Assembly: GCA_039105265.1 (NCBI GenBank)
Contig: JAPFFF010000030.1
Span: 620,001-684,000 of the forward strand
DNA length: 64,000 nt
Reading direction: 5' to 3'
Source of the DNA: Tritrichomonas musculus
Lineage: Eukaryota > Parabasalia > Tritrichomonadida > Tritrichomonadidae
The notes below the pieces were generated by a model. The model searched no databases, was not told where the DNA came from, and saw only the letters and a program-made list of their open reading frames with translations. Made by a program: the position numbers and the translations under genes. Positions 17,601 to 28,601 of this stretch are shown piece by piece (position 1 is the stretch's first letter; each line of letters starts with the position of its first letter).

Positions 17601-19211
17601 AAGAAATTCTGCAAGCTCCATCACCTTCCCACACTCATAACTGATGAAAAAGAATACTACAACTTGAGAGAGAATATAACGGGAGGGTTATCAAATGTAC
17701 TTCATCGAGTGAACATCAGAGGTCAAACATTAATCAATAAACTCAAATATGATGCCGTTAATGACAGAATCATCAGCTATGACACTTCAAACATAGTTTC
17801 ACACGTTGCTGGTATTGATTTCAATTCATTATATCCTTCATCATTCAGTTCAGTAAAACAATCATTCAATCCCTATCACGGAGGAATCATGTACATGCCT
17901 GGTTCATTTATAAAACGCTTTGATGTTTATGATGAAGACGGAAACAAGAATGAAAAGGTATTCAATGCTGCAATGAATATCATTCAATCAAAGAAGCGAT
18001 TTGATGCAAACCCTGAGTTTATATTCAAAGCTGAAGTCAAATTGAGATGTCCAAAGAATAAAATCAATGATTTGATTAACTTTCCCCCTGTGTTTAGAAA
18101 TATCAATATAATGAATGATGAACAAACGATAGGAAGTTATATGTACAAATATATGAAAGACAATAAACTGAATTCAGTTGATAAAGAAACAAGAAAGCTG
18201 ACAATGTTGCTTGATACATGCGGTACTTTTATGACGTTCTCAAATTATTATTTATGGTTTTTAATTGATCACGGACTTATCATTGATGACATTAAGAGCT
18301 TAAGTTTATATGAAGCTCATGACGGTTTTAATCAATTTGTTTGCGAGTTTATGAAGAAGCGTCAAGATATATTGTCGGGAAAGGCACACGGAAATGAAAA
18401 GTTCTATAAGATTAGCATGAACGGTAGTTACGGTTATGACGGTATGAATTCAGAGAACTTTAATAAAGTCAGAATTGTTGATAAAAATAAAGCTTTTCAA
18501 TTGATAGCATCCGATACATATCGCAATGGTTGTAAATTGTCAAATGATTGTTATTTGATACAATCACAACCTCATTCATTCAAATGTAATACATGTCTTC
18601 AGGAATCATTCTGGACATTAGATAATGCGAAATACTGGTATCTGACTTTCATTTATGACTTTCTTTACAAATGCATTGACATGAATAAGATTCATTTTAA
18701 CTCGGTCGATACAGATAGTCTGTACATGTCTATTGCTGGTGATATGAATGCACCACTAGACCAGTTGTTTGATTACGTCATCAAAGACAAATCATTTTAT
18801 GACAAACACATTTATAGTTTTATGCCAAATCCCGCTATCAATGATGTATATGATGAGAAAAAGATTCTCGGTTGTTGTGTAGAAAAGTTCGGAGCAAGTC
18901 AGGTTGCTTTATGCGCTAAATGTTATACGATATGGTCAGATGATAGAACAATATCACTTAAACTCAAAGGTGTTTCATTGAAGAAGAACAACATCAAATC
19001 AAGTGATTACAAAGAAGTCATCGACGGGCAGACAGTAATGAAAGGCAAGAACATAAACCTTCAAATGAATTCACAACTGATGAGTAAGATAACGGTCATC
19101 AAAAATGCTTTAACAGCAGCTCATACAAAAATGTTAGTGTTATCGAATCAGTGTTGTTGTCCCTACATTCACGGAATGAATGCATCAAAGTATTTCATTG
19201 AAAACCATTAA
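14676..19211 (+). CDS. Protein-primed family B DNA polymerase with OTU-like region and embedded HNH domain (P1b)
   Basis: 1511 residues. Order: divergent N-terminus with an acidic run (about 82-100); an OTU-like segment DDCLCWYRFLACCL near 355-370, as in Polinton polymerases; a zinc finger CPHCGSYIHKGHEHMDRFNNH near 490-510; 3'-5' exonuclease motifs YDFETM (about 564), FGFNSSRFDSNLF (about 665) and YNDNDVEMM (about 805); an HNH-type segment CHLCGEHF, LDRIDNNKGHQIDN and CAECN (about 920-960); then polymerase motifs DFNSLYPS (about 1048), KISMNGSYGYDG (about 1245) and VDTDSLYMS (about 1345). In the family this enzyme replicates the element from a protein primer. The HNH block between exonuclease and polymerase motifs is unusual. 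The frame looks whole. Confidence 0.93.
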   Translation: MSFEFDNEHYKYLANLIKKLNNELQINPPLRTSYNKSFQRPQPIYKSRITDYLNAYQFKEHEGTTINDETITAFINRMKKQPEEEEEEEEQFEEEEQDDEQQLKQKQIEVSIKIAHDALNKALQLIKSDNILLRPLPPKTNKQPQRYEDIRFNNENAELIEYLKKFGYKGVHSKHDSYFIINQPENFDEAVEACSHFIDQFPNDSEKVERLDEDSKEPIKIYYKNGVSLFEDINEYLTETVFKQEVKPFKIYFQLTGIFEIPPKNENERYTYEASDIKLKNYKSSIPIIVRESKDVDKVKLYIESKIHEYETTASNIKLCIVWSVSFTISRVVKITGKIDEVSELFGKNKYIIIDNVDDCLCWYRFLACCLNKQLIETRTFKISNRTAAAKKILCEDHGITYSTKPTKAANQLINSFKGITIEEMKESAKKHNINVNIYEYDKEKHIYDLQDQWHNVDDETKTFSALLYSKDKILHIMYIINAEALTNIHICPHCGSYIHKGHEHMDRFNNHVKKCEKLGCKFKKDFIPSREALPYCPYILNNPVYLYCLSYGLSWKPTKHYITYDFETMEQKIEKKVSDKSVINSRLIPLSVSSCVKLDKGLITKNFDIRTNEFIAKWIDWLFVAGCDVYVDKLNHLKSFIKDKSEEELNKIDTSLKTITVFGFNSSRFDSNLFKEQLIKNHWSIDSGMIGTATSLKQFILKSSKYPIRLRFIDAQAFVAGGTLKQFGIDFGGISNSSKGVFPYEAINSDNYNEVLSKSEPFKYEDFYSYLNQKNPLTKADYEEYLIDSKRFATRWDYLLSYNDNDVEMMIKPIDNLIQMNAEYKVDLISNLSLSKNASCIKYALAYKDFNPKNDYETINKMNTFNPVMKWWLNKCDNYRKQDMKHNQSNQNQRDISKCVNEKDFEAFMKLYESNETGKCHLCGEHFTYENKPTLDRIDNNKGHQIDNCLLACAECNRLRQRDDDKITRTKIQLKKFCKLHHLPTLITDEKEYYNLRENITGGLSNVLHRVNIRGQTLINKLKYDAVNDRIISYDTSNIVSHVAGIDFNSLYPSSFSSVKQSFNPYHGGIMYMPGSFIKRFDVYDEDGNKNEKVFNAAMNIIQSKKRFDANPEFIFKAEVKLRCPKNKINDLINFPPVFRNINIMNDEQTIGSYMYKYMKDNKLNSVDKETRKLTMLLDTCGTFMTFSNYYLWFLIDHGLIIDDIKSLSLYEAHDGFNQFVCEFMKKRQDILSGKAHGNEKFYKISMNGSYGYDGMNSENFNKVRIVDKNKAFQLIASDTYRNGCKLSNDCYLIQSQPHSFKCNTCLQESFWTLDNAKYWYLTFIYDFLYKCIDMNKIHFNSVDTDSLYMSIAGDMNAPLDQLFDYVIKDKSFYDKHIYSFMPNPAINDVYDEKKILGCCVEKFGASQVALCAKCYTIWSDDRTISLKLKGVSLKKNNIKSSDYKEVIDGQTVMKGKNINLQMNSQLMSKITVIKNALTAAHTKMLVLSNQCCCPYIHGMNASKYFIENH

Positions 19212-19250
19212 ACAATTAATTTGATGATTTTATTTTAAAAAATCATTTTT

Positions 19251-19259
19251 TTATTTTTG
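19251..19259 (+). promoter_or_regulatory. TTATTTTTG box upstream of the HNH gene
   Basis: Six bases before the ATG at 19266, followed by TTATAA. The same sequence precedes the P2 HNH gene at 47023-47031 on the minus strand. Confidence 0.5.
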
Positions 19260-19265
19260 TTATAA

Positions 19266-19862
19266 ATGAGTCAACCAACTGAACAAGCACAAATTGAAAC
19301 TGTTGATGGAGCCGAATTTGAACCATTAAAAGGATTTGAAAATGATTATGAAATTCAAACAACTTTCCCTTATAACATCAAGAATAAGAAAACAGGAAAA
19401 ATAATAGCTGAAGGTGAATACAGACAAAATGTTTATCCGTGTGTAAGCCTAAATAACAAAATATATTATAAACATATTCTTGTAGCAAAGCAATTCATTG
19501 AAAACCCTGATAATTTACCACAAGTCGACCATAAGAATAGAATCAAAACTGATTATCATGTTGATAATTTACGATTTGTGTCAAGTTCAGAGAATAATAG
19601 AAATAAATCATCACATCTAAGTATAAAATATGAGTTTGTTGATGATATACCTGATGAAGCTATGATTATTGATTTCTATGAAACAAAGACAGAAAGAAGA
19701 GAGTTTGAAGAAAACAAGTATTATTATTACTTTGATGAATCAAATAATGAAGACAAGTTTTATGCAAAGATTACTGATAATATTTATAAAGTACTACACC
19801 ATAATATATCAAAATCAGGTAATGAATTTGTTTCACTTCGTGATGTTGAAAATAAAACAGTC
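19266..19862 (+). pseudogene. HNH endonuclease (P1b), interrupted by palindrome D
   Basis: Matches the P2 HNH protein (46378-47016): an N-terminal NUMOD4-like part (EFEPLKGFENDYEIQ, FPYNIKNKKTGK), the HNH core VDHKNRIKTDYHVDNLRFV (about residues 88-106) and NNRNKSS. Such nucleases cut DNA as homing-type or phage accessory enzymes. Palindrome D is inserted near the 3' end; the target duplication CAGTC occurs at 19858-19862 and 26991-26995, and the last codons of the gene lie at 26996-27041. The apparent frame continuing past 19862 reads into D and is not part of this protein. Confidence 0.85.
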
Positions 19863-20329
19863 AGTAGTAATACTAAGGAGGGTTCCGCACTACGTGCTCC
19901 ACCCACGTTCGCTTCGCTCACTCCCTTAGCTCTAATTCATTCAGTCTACCAAAAATTATCATTTTTGTCATCCTCGACCAAATTAGTATATATACCCGCC
20001 ACAGTCGCGTGACAGCTAATTTAATTGACGAAAACCCCCAAAAATCAGCTGTTTATGTATTTAATTTAGTGCTACTTGTGGCACAAGACTATAGATATAT
20101 GTCTATATATGACAATACTAATAGCGATAACCTAAAATAATGGCTAAATAAACTATTATAATAGGCGAAATCGGCTATATTAATATGAAACCGTTTCTAA
20201 ACAATTCCATAGCTATACTCATATACGACATTATCGAGATTGTGTCCAATAAAGTAGAACTAATAGTGGCAGATAATGAATGACTATTGTAGCATATAAT
20301 GAATGACTATATGTATAAACGATGGATAT

Positions 20330-21180
20330 ATCATTAATCGATCACAACACATGCGGATACATCTTATCGATTACATCTTATCGATTACATCACATGCGAT
20401 TACATCTTATGCGGATATATCATTAATCGATCACAACACATGCGGATACATCTTATCGGATACATCTTATCGGATACATCATATGCGGATACATCATATA
20501 CAGATACATCATTATCGATTACATCATCTAGTACATATCATATGCGGATGCTACATATGCGGATGCAACATAAACAGATACATCATATGCGGATACATCA
20601 TATACAGATACATCATTATCGATCACAACATAAGCGGATACAACACATGTGGATATAACTTATCGGATACACCATAAGCGGATACATCATATACAGATAC
20701 AACATAAACAGATACACATTATCGATTACATCATTATCGAGTACATCTTATCGGATACATCATATACAGATACATCATATACAGATACATCATATACAGA
20801 TATATCATTATCGATCACAACATACGCGAATACAACATATACAGATGCAGCATATGCGGATACATCACGACGAGTACGCATTAACGAGTACATCATCATA
20901 TGCGGATATATATCATATGCGGATATAACTTATCGATCGAGTACACATTAACGAGTACATCATCATATGCGGATACATCATCATCACATGCGGATACGTC
21001 ACACATGCGGATACAGCACATGCGGATACATCATTATCGGATATATCTTATGCGGATACAACATATGCGGATATAACTTATCGATAACAACATATACAGA
21101 TACATCATCATCGGATACATTATCACATGCGGATACGTCGCGACGAGTACGTCATACGCGGATACATCATTAATCGATCA
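20330..21180 (+). repeat. 15-bp tandem-repeat field of D (left arm)
   Basis: Variants of GGATACATCATATGC and ATACAGATACATCAT repeated dozens of times, with interspersed GATTACATC and GAGTACATC units. Mirrored at about 25690-26525 in the right arm, which has one unit fewer. Confidence 0.85.
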
Positions 21181-21195
21181 CGACATATGTGAAAT

Positions 21196-21285
21196 CGATC
21201 AGAATCACTCATGAATCACTTCATTGGTTAGTGGGTTAACTCTAACACGATATGTACCATGTTTAGTAACCAAGCGATTTTGATT
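21196..21285 (+). repeat. Internal about 90-bp inverted repeat of D, copy 1 of 4
   Basis: Contains CACTTCATTGGTTAGTGGGT and ACACGATATGTACCATG. It recurs inverted at 23044-23132, so each arm's ATC-rich field is bracketed by its own inverted repeat. Mirror copies lie at 23736-23824 and 25583-25672. The pair within one arm has diverged more than the arms have from each other. Confidence 0.8.
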
Positions 21286-21299
21286 CATATTTGATACGT

Positions 21300-22970
21300 T
21301 TTCGATCCATTTCGACCATTATATAACGATTCATCATCAAACGATCATCATTAACTGGATCACTCACGATCATCAACAACAGTATCATCAACATATCGAT
21401 TCATTCATCATCATCGATCAACATCATCATCATCGATCATCATGAACACGTCATCATCAATCGAACATCAACAACAGTATCATCAACTCAATCAACATCA
21501 AATCAATCATCATCATCAACAGGATCAGCAACATACCGATTATCAATCAACAGGATCATCAACATCAAATCATCAACAATCGATTCATTCATTCATCGTT
21601 CATCAACACATCAATCCTCATCAACTCATTCATCACGATCAACATATCAACATATCAACTCATTCATCACGATCGTCATCAACAACATCATCAACACGAT
21701 CATCAGCAACAACATCATCAACATACCGATTCATTCATCAACATCAGCAGCATCGATCAACAACAGTATCATCAACAGAATCATCATCAACTCATTCATC
21801 ATCAACAGGATCATCAACAGTATCGATTCATTCATCATCAACAACATCATCACGATCAACAGTAACAGTATCATCAACAGGATCATCTACATATCAACTC
21901 ATTCGTCACAAACAACATCAAATCATCATCAACATATCGATCATCAACAACATATCGATCATCAACAACAACATCATCATCAGGATCACTCATGATCATC
22001 ATCACGATCATCAACAACATGTCGATTCATTCATCACGATCATCATCAACAGGATCATCAACTCAGTCATCATCACGATCATCAACATATCGATTCATTC
22101 ATCAACTCAATCAACATCATCAACATCATATCATCAATCGATCAACAACTCAATCATCATCATCATCAACTCAATCAACATCATCAACTCAATCATCAAC
22201 AACAGTATCATCACGATCAACATCAACAACTCGTTCATCAACAACATATCGATTCATTTATCATCAACGAACATATATCGATCATCATGAACACATCATC
22301 ATCAACAGGATCATCATCAACATATCGATTCATTCATCACGAACGAATATATATCGATCAACATCAACATCATCGATCATCATGAACACGTCATCAACAA
22401 CTCAATCATCATCAACAGGATCATCATCAATCGACATCAACTCATTCATCAACAACAGTATCATCAACAGGATCATCAATCGATCAACAACTCATTCATC
22501 ATCAACAACATCAACATCAACAGTATTATCAACAATCGATTCATTCATTCATCGTTTATCAACACATCAATCCTCATCAACAGGATCATCAATCGATCAA
22601 CAACTCAATCATCATCAACAGGATCATCAACTCATTCATCACGATCATCATCAACATCATCCTCATTAATCGACATCAATCAACAGTATCATCAACATAT
22701 CGATTCATTAACAACAACAGCAACATCGATCAACAAAAGTATCATCAACAGGATCATCATCAACTCATTCATTCATTCATCGTTCATCAACACATCAATC
22801 CTCATCAACTCATTCATCACAATCGACATATCAACTCAATCATCATCAACAGGATCATCAACATATCAATTCATTCATCATGATCATCATCAAATCATCA
22901 ATCGATCAACAACTCAAACAACATCAACATCAACATATCAACTCATTCGTCATCAATCGATCACTAACAG
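21300..22970 (+). repeat. ATCATCAAC-type simple-sequence field of D (left arm)
   Basis: About 1.7 kb built from ATC, AAC and CGATTC-containing words. The long Ser/Thr/His/Ile-rich frames here and in the mirror (about 23890-25560) arise from this composition and show no protein-like variation. Confidence 0.85.
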
Positions 22971-23256
22971 TTGGACGATAACAGCATCGATATCGGATCA
23001 TCTATATTCGCATCAGATTCGACTGAAAACAGCTTATTTTTGGATCAAAATCGATTGGTTACTAAACATGGTACATATCGTGTTAGAGTTAACCCACTAA
23101 CCAACGAAGTGATTCATGAGTGATTCTGATCGATAACGAAGCGTCTGTGATCATAACTTAACGAATCATTAACGATAAACCATGAACGGATCCAACTATA
23201 CGGTTTCAATCGATATCGGATCATCTATATCCGCATCAGATTCGATTAATAACAAG

Positions 23257-23301
<45 letters not shown>

Positions 23302-23333
23302 CACAGATATTAATCGACGATAACAAAACTAGA

Positions 23334-23538
23334 TTCTCCAGTATTGGATTCGCATGTGAAACTCGATAAAAGTCGGTAAAGTTGGTATTGGTTAATATCG
23401 TCGATAATGTAAGTGTTAATGTATTCGTTCATATATCCGATAATGTATTGGTTAATATTGTCGATAATGTAAGTGTTAATGTATTCGTTCATATATCCGA
23501 TAATGTTATCTCTAATATTGTCGATAATGTATCTCTTA
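23334..23538. repeat. Central spacer of palindrome D
   Basis: 205 bp, the only unpaired part. It holds two to three repeats of a unit with GTCGATAATGTAAGTGTTAA and GTATTCGTTCATATATCCG. No gene. Confidence 0.8.
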
Positions 23539-23570
23539 TCTAGTTTTGTTATCGTCGATTAATATCTGTG

Positions 23571-23611
<41 letters not shown>

Positions 23612-26600
23612 CTTGTTATTAATCGAATCTGATGCGGATATAGATGATCCGATATCGATTGAAACCGTATAGTTGGATCCGTTCATGGTTTATCGTTAAT
23701 GATTCGTTAAGTTATGATCACAGACGCTTCGTTATCGATCAGAATCACTCATGAATCACTTCGTTGGTTAGTGGGTTAACTCTAACACGATATGTACCAT
23801 GTTTAGTAACCAATCGATTTTGATCCAAAAATAAGCTGTTTTCAGTCGAATCTGATGCGAATATAGATGATCCGATATCGATGCTGTTATCGTCCAACTG
23901 TTAGTGATCGATTGATGACGAATGAGTTGATATGTTGATGTTGATGTTGTTTGAGTTGTTGATCGATTGATGATTTGATGATGATCATGATGAATGAATT
24001 GATATGTTGATGATCCTGTTGATGATGATTGAGTTGATATGTCGATTGTGATGAATGAGTTGATGAGGATTGATGTGTTGATGAACGATGAATGAATGAA
24101 TGAGTTGATGATGATCCTGTTGATGATACTTTTGTTGATCGATGTTGCTGTTGTTGTTAATGAATCGATATGTTGATGATACTGTTGATTGATGTCGATT
24201 AATGAGGATGATGTTGATGATGATCGTGATGAATGAGTTGATGATCCTGTTGATGATGATTGAGTTGTTGATCGATTGATGATCCTGTTGATGAGGATTG
24301 ATGTGTTGATAAACGATGAATGAATGAATCGATTGTTGATAATACTGTTGATGTTGATGTTGTTGATGATGAATGAGTTGTTGATCGATTGATGATCCTG
24401 TTGATGATACTGTTGTTGATGAATGAGTTGATGTCGATTGATGATGATCCTGTTGATGATGATTGAGTTGTTGATGACGTGTTCATGATGATCGATGATG
24501 TTGATGTTGATCGATATATATTCGTTCGTGATGAATGAATCGATATGTTGATGATGATCCTGTTGATGATGATGTGTTCATGATGATCGATATATGTTCG
24601 TTGATGATAAATGAATCGATATGTTGTTGATGAACGAGTTGTTGATGTTGATCGTGATGATACTGTTGTTGATGATTGAGTTGATGATGTTGATTGAGTT
24701 GATGATGATGATGATTGAGTTGTTGATCGATTGATGATATGATGTTGATGATGTTGATTGAGTTGATGAATGAATCGATATGTTGATGATCGTGATGATG
24801 ACTGAGTTGATGATCCTGTTGATGATGATCGTGATGAATGAATCGACATGTTGTTGATGATCGTGATGATGATCATGAGTGATCCTGATGATGATGTTGT
24901 TGTTGATGATCGATATGTTGTTGATGATCGATATGTTGATGATGATTTGATGTTGTTTGTGACGAATGAGTTGATATGTAGATGATCCTGTTGATGATAC
25001 TGTTACTGTTGATCGTGATGATGTTGTTGATGATGAATGAATCGATACTGTTGATGATCCTGTTGATGATGAATGAGTTGATGATGATTCTGTTGATGAT
25101 ACTGTTGTTGATCGATGCTGCTGATGTTGATGAATGAATCGGTATGTTGATGATGTTGTTGCTGATGATCGTGTTGATGATGTTGTTGATGACGATCGTG
25201 ATGAATGAGTTGATATGTTGATATGTTGATCGTGATGAATGAGTTGATGAGGATTGATGTGTTGATGAACGATGAATGAATGAATCGATTGTTGATGATT
25301 TGATGTTGATGATCCTGTTGATTGATAATCGGTATGTTGCTGATCCTGTTGATGATGATGATTGATTTGATGTTGATTGAGTTGATGATACTGTTGTTGA
25401 TGTTCGATTGATGATGACGTGTTCATGATGATCGATGATGATGATGTTGATCGATGATGATGAATGAATCGATATGTTGATGATACTGTTGTTGATGATC
25501 GTGAGTGATCCAGTTAATGATGATCGTTTGATGATGAATCGTTATATAATGGTCGAAATGGATCGAAAACGTATCAAATATGAATCAAAATCGCTTGGTT
25601 ACTAAACATGGTACATATCGTGTTAGAGTTAACCCACTAACCAATGAAGTGATTCATGAGTGATTCTGATCGATTTCACATATGTCGTGATCGATTAATG
25701 ATGTATCCGCGTATGACGTACTCGTCGCGACGTATCCGCATGTGATAATGTATCCGATGATGATGTATCTGTATATGTTGTTATCGATAAGTTATATCCG
25801 CATATGTTGTATCCGCATAAGATATATCCGATAATGATGTATCCGCATGTGCTGTATCCGCATGTGTGACGTATCCGCATGTGATGATGATGTATCCGCA
25901 TATGATGATGTACTCGTTAATGTGTACTCGATCGATAAGTTATATCCGCATATGATATATATCCGCATATGATGATGTACTCGTTAATGCGTACTCGTCG
26001 TGATGTATCCGCATATGCTGCATCTGTATATGTTGTATTCGCGTATGTTGTGATCGATAATGATATATCTGTATATGATGTATCTGTATATGATGTATCC
26101 GATAAGATGTACTCGATAATGATGTAATCGATAATGTGTATCTGTTTATGTTGTATCTGTATATGATGTATCCGCTTATGGTGTATCCGATAAGTTATAT
26201 CCACATGTGTTGTATCCGCTTATGTTGTGATCGATAATGATGTATCTGTATATGATGTATCCGCATATGATGTATCTGTTTATGTTGCATCCGCATATGT
26301 AGCATCCGCATATGATATGTACTAGATGATGTAATCGATAATGATGTATCTGTATATGATGTATCCGCATATGATGTATCCGATAAGATGTATCCGATAA
26401 GATGTATCCGCATGTGTTGTGATCGATTAATGATATATCCGCATAAGATGTAATCGCATGTGATGTAATCGATAAGATGTAATCGATAAGATGTATCCGC
26501 ATGTGTTGTGATCGATTAATGATATATCCATCGTTTATACATATAGTCATTCATTATATGCTACAATAGTCATTCATTATCTGCCACTATTAGTTCTACT

Positions 26601-26990
26601 TTATTGGACACAATCTCGATAATGTCGTATATGAGTATAGCTATGGAATTGTTTAGAAACGGTTTCATATTAATATAGCCGATTTCGCCTATTATAATAG
26701 TTTATTTAGCCATTATTTTAGGTTATCGCTATTAGTATTGTCATATATAGACATATATCTATAGTCTTGTGCCACAAGTAGCACTAAATTAAATACATAA
26801 ACAGCTGATTTTTGGGGGTTTTCGTCAATTAAATTAGCTGTCACGCGACTGTGGCGGGTATATATACTAATTTGGTCGAGGATGACAAAAATGATAATTT
26901 TTGGTAGACTGAATGAATTAGAGCTAAGGGAGTGAGCGAAGCGAACGTGGGTGGAGCACGTAGTGCGGAACCCTCCTTAGTATTACTACT
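23539..26990 (-). repeat. Right arm of palindrome D
   Basis: Reverse complement of the left arm; its CA/GT tract is 37 bases (23574-23610) against 41, and its tandem field is 15 bases shorter. Together these account for the 19-base length difference between arms. Confidence 0.85.
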
Positions 26991-27041
26991 CAGTCGGTGT
27001 ATATATCAAGCGATTTAAACATCAACATGATTTGATTTAAA

Positions 27042-27298
27042 TGAAATGCATCGGGTAGAATTCCGACTAGCCAGAATTCATTTAAAAAACATTTTTTTTG
27101 ATTGTTTTATTTTTGTACTCCACTGAAGGTTAAAATTATCTCTTTTTATATCCCTTTTTGTTATCATTGGTTTCAATGGATGAAACACTAAAAATAATAA
27201 TCATTGAATGATTTTGATGACTGATACCTAAACTATAGGTCATTATTTCGTTTTCGATTGAAGGTTAAAATTATCTCTTTTTATATCCCTTTTCATTT
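27042..27298. repeat. P1b spacer with two copies of a 40-bp intergenic repeat
   Basis: TTGAAGGTTAAAATTATCTC followed by TTTTTATATCCC occurs at about 27125-27158 and 27248-27290. It recurs inverted on the far side of the 354-aa gene (about 28395-28430 and 28515-28550), and a relative lies at 14120-14160. The extra gene is thus bracketed by inverted repeats. Confidence 0.7.
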
Positions 27299-28363
27299 TC
27301 ACTTTCTGTTAACATATTTGACGTTCTTTGACGACGTTATATTGAATCTACCTGTTTTTTCAATCATTGATGCCAGTTCATCTTGCTTCACAAACAAACC
27401 AAAAAATGTTTTATACTTCTTTTGGACGTCAGATAGTGTGAATCGTTCCATGGTTGGGTAGTTCTTTGTCATAAATGAATCAATATTATATTTATTCTCA
27501 GCTGGTTGTTCTTTGTATTCTTCATCAGCTTTTGTTTGTTCATTCAAATCATCTCTCATATCTTGTAGCTCGCGAACACAATACTCATACTTTCGTTTAA
27601 TGGCTTCACATTTTGAACATGTTTTGACTGATTTTGAATTACATTCAGCTATCTTTCCGTTCAATTGAATAATGTTATCAATGACGTCTTGAATCAATGA
27701 CGGGTCTATTCGTAGCAACCAAATCTCATATGTGTCTGGCGGTGTATAACAACCACATCTCATCATTTCCTTGTCTTCTTCATTTGGAACATAACTCTCA
27801 GCGTCATCGTTAATGCAAATACACCTCATGATTGATACACATTTTGATACAAATCTTTTGTAAACCCCGTACTCAGTGCTTTTATAGATATCAGTAATGT
27901 TTTTATATATCTTATCACACTTTTCATCTATCGTTGAATGATTACAATGATACCCCATGAATTCAAAGTTACATTTTCTGATGAATTTCTTTATCTCAAC
28001 AGTATCTGTACGTTCTTTCTTTATTTCTTCAAAGACCGGAATCACTGGTTTTGATGAATGAAGGTCATTAATGGCTGGTATTGTTTTGAATGCGTTGAAT
28101 ACATTATCCATTAAATCACTGTATCGTGGAATCTTTAACACATACTTTGAACGATTGCCATTAATCAAATCAAATAGTCGTTCAATGTCTTCTTTTGCAG
28201 ATTTTGACAAAATATTATTTCTGATTTGTTTATCACTGAGGAACAAATTAAGAAGTCTGTTTGCTTGTTCAATCATTAGTTGATTTGGATTGAATGATTT
28301 GACTGATGAGGTCTCAACAACTGAAGAGCTTTCATTGTTTTGATTTGTTTGACTGACGGTCAT
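27299..28363 (-). CDS. Cysteine-containing protein of unknown function, 354 aa (P1b only)
   Basis: Not present at the matching place in P2. Ser/Asn-rich N-terminus (1-25), helical region, then cysteine groups CNFEFMGYHCNHSTIDEKC (about 130-150) and MRCICINDD/MRCGCY (about 178-205), a CSKCEAIKRKYEYC coiled segment (about 248-261), and a C-terminal FTLSDVQKKYKTFFGL region that could be a winged-helix-like domain. The spaced cysteines suggest metal binding. It sits between the HNH and fibre genes, bracketed by inverted copies of a 40-bp repeat, so it may be an acquired cargo gene. I do not recognise the family. Confidence 0.6.
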   Translation of the reverse strand: MTVSQTNQNNESSSVVETSSVKSFNPNQLMIEQANRLLNLFLSDKQIRNNILSKSAKEDIERLFDLINGNRSKYVLKIPRYSDLMDNVFNAFKTIPAINDLHSSKPVIPVFEEIKKERTDTVEIKKFIRKCNFEFMGYHCNHSTIDEKCDKIYKNITDIYKSTEYGVYKRFVSKCVSIMRCICINDDAESYVPNEEDKEMMRCGCYTPPDTYEIWLLRIDPSLIQDVIDNIIQLNGKIAECNSKSVKTCSKCEAIKRKYEYCVRELQDMRDDLNEQTKADEEYKEQPAENKYNIDSFMTKNYPTMERFTLSDVQKKYKTFFGLFVKQDELASMIEKTGRFNITSSKNVKYVNRK

Positions 28364-28601
28364 TTTATAAAAAATAAAAAATCAAAATGAAAAATAAAAA
28401 GGGATATAAAAAGAGATATTTTTAACCTTCAATTGAAAACGAAATAAAAGGCTAAAATGCTGCTCATGAATGCCGCCCATGAACGGAAACAGTCAAAGAA
28501 TCACAAAAATGAAAAGGGATATAAAAAGAGATATTTTTAACCTTCAATTGAAATCAAAAATGCTGCCCCTAAATGCCGCCCATGAATGAAAATCAATTGA
28601 T

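Larger units (their letters stand above)
19863..23333 (+). repeat. Left arm of palindrome D
   Basis: Contents in order: a GC-rich hairpin end (about 19875-19935, including GCACTACGTGC); an AT-rich unique stretch to about 20330; a 15-bp tandem-repeat field (about 20330-21180); a short inverted repeat copy (21196-21285); an ATCATCAAC-type simple-sequence field (about 21300-22970); the opposite copy of the short repeat (23044-23132); and a (CA)n tract of 41 bases ending at 23298. Confidence 0.85.
19863..26990. mobile_element. Element D: 7.1-kb palindromic satellite with Polinton-type ends
   Basis: Ends are AGTAGTAATACTAAGGAGGG and its exact reverse complement, flanked by CAGTC duplications in the P1b HNH gene. 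Two arms (19863-23333 and 23539-26990) are inverted copies of each other, differing by eye only in a CA-repeat length and one 15-bp unit, around a 205-bp spacer. The AGTAGT terminus is shared with P2, C and B. There is no recognisable integrase, polymerase or other gene; the frames inside are translations of low-complexity repeats. Best read as a non-autonomous foldback element moved by Polinton integrase. It looks whole and young. Confidence 0.8.

Noticed and set aside
17290-17650. HNH block in the polymerase as an intein
   Set aside because: No Cys/Ser at a splice start and no His-Asn plus Cys/Ser/Thr at a splice end; the block also looks too short.
19863-20012. C-terminal continuation of the P1b HNH frame
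   Set aside because: These codons belong to the end of palindrome D, not to the nuclease.
20303-21173. Frames of 68-124 codons in the 15-bp tandem field of D, mirrored at 25695-26550
   Set aside because: A 15-bp unit is a multiple of three, so frames remain open by chance; several overlapping frames are open at once.
20330-21180. CRISPR-like repeat array
   Set aside because: Units are contiguous and variable with no unique spacers, and the organism appears eukaryotic.
21442-22669. Long Ser/Thr/His/Ile-rich reading frames in D (282 and 225 codons) and their mirror images at 24199-25426
   Set aside because: They are translations of ATC/AAC simple sequence that stay open in more than one frame and on both arms, with no start context or protein-like variation.
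19863-26990. Palindrome D as an assembly artefact
   Set aside because: The exact CAGTC duplication, AGTAGT ends, unique central spacer and small length differences between arms fit a real insertion; long reads would settle it.
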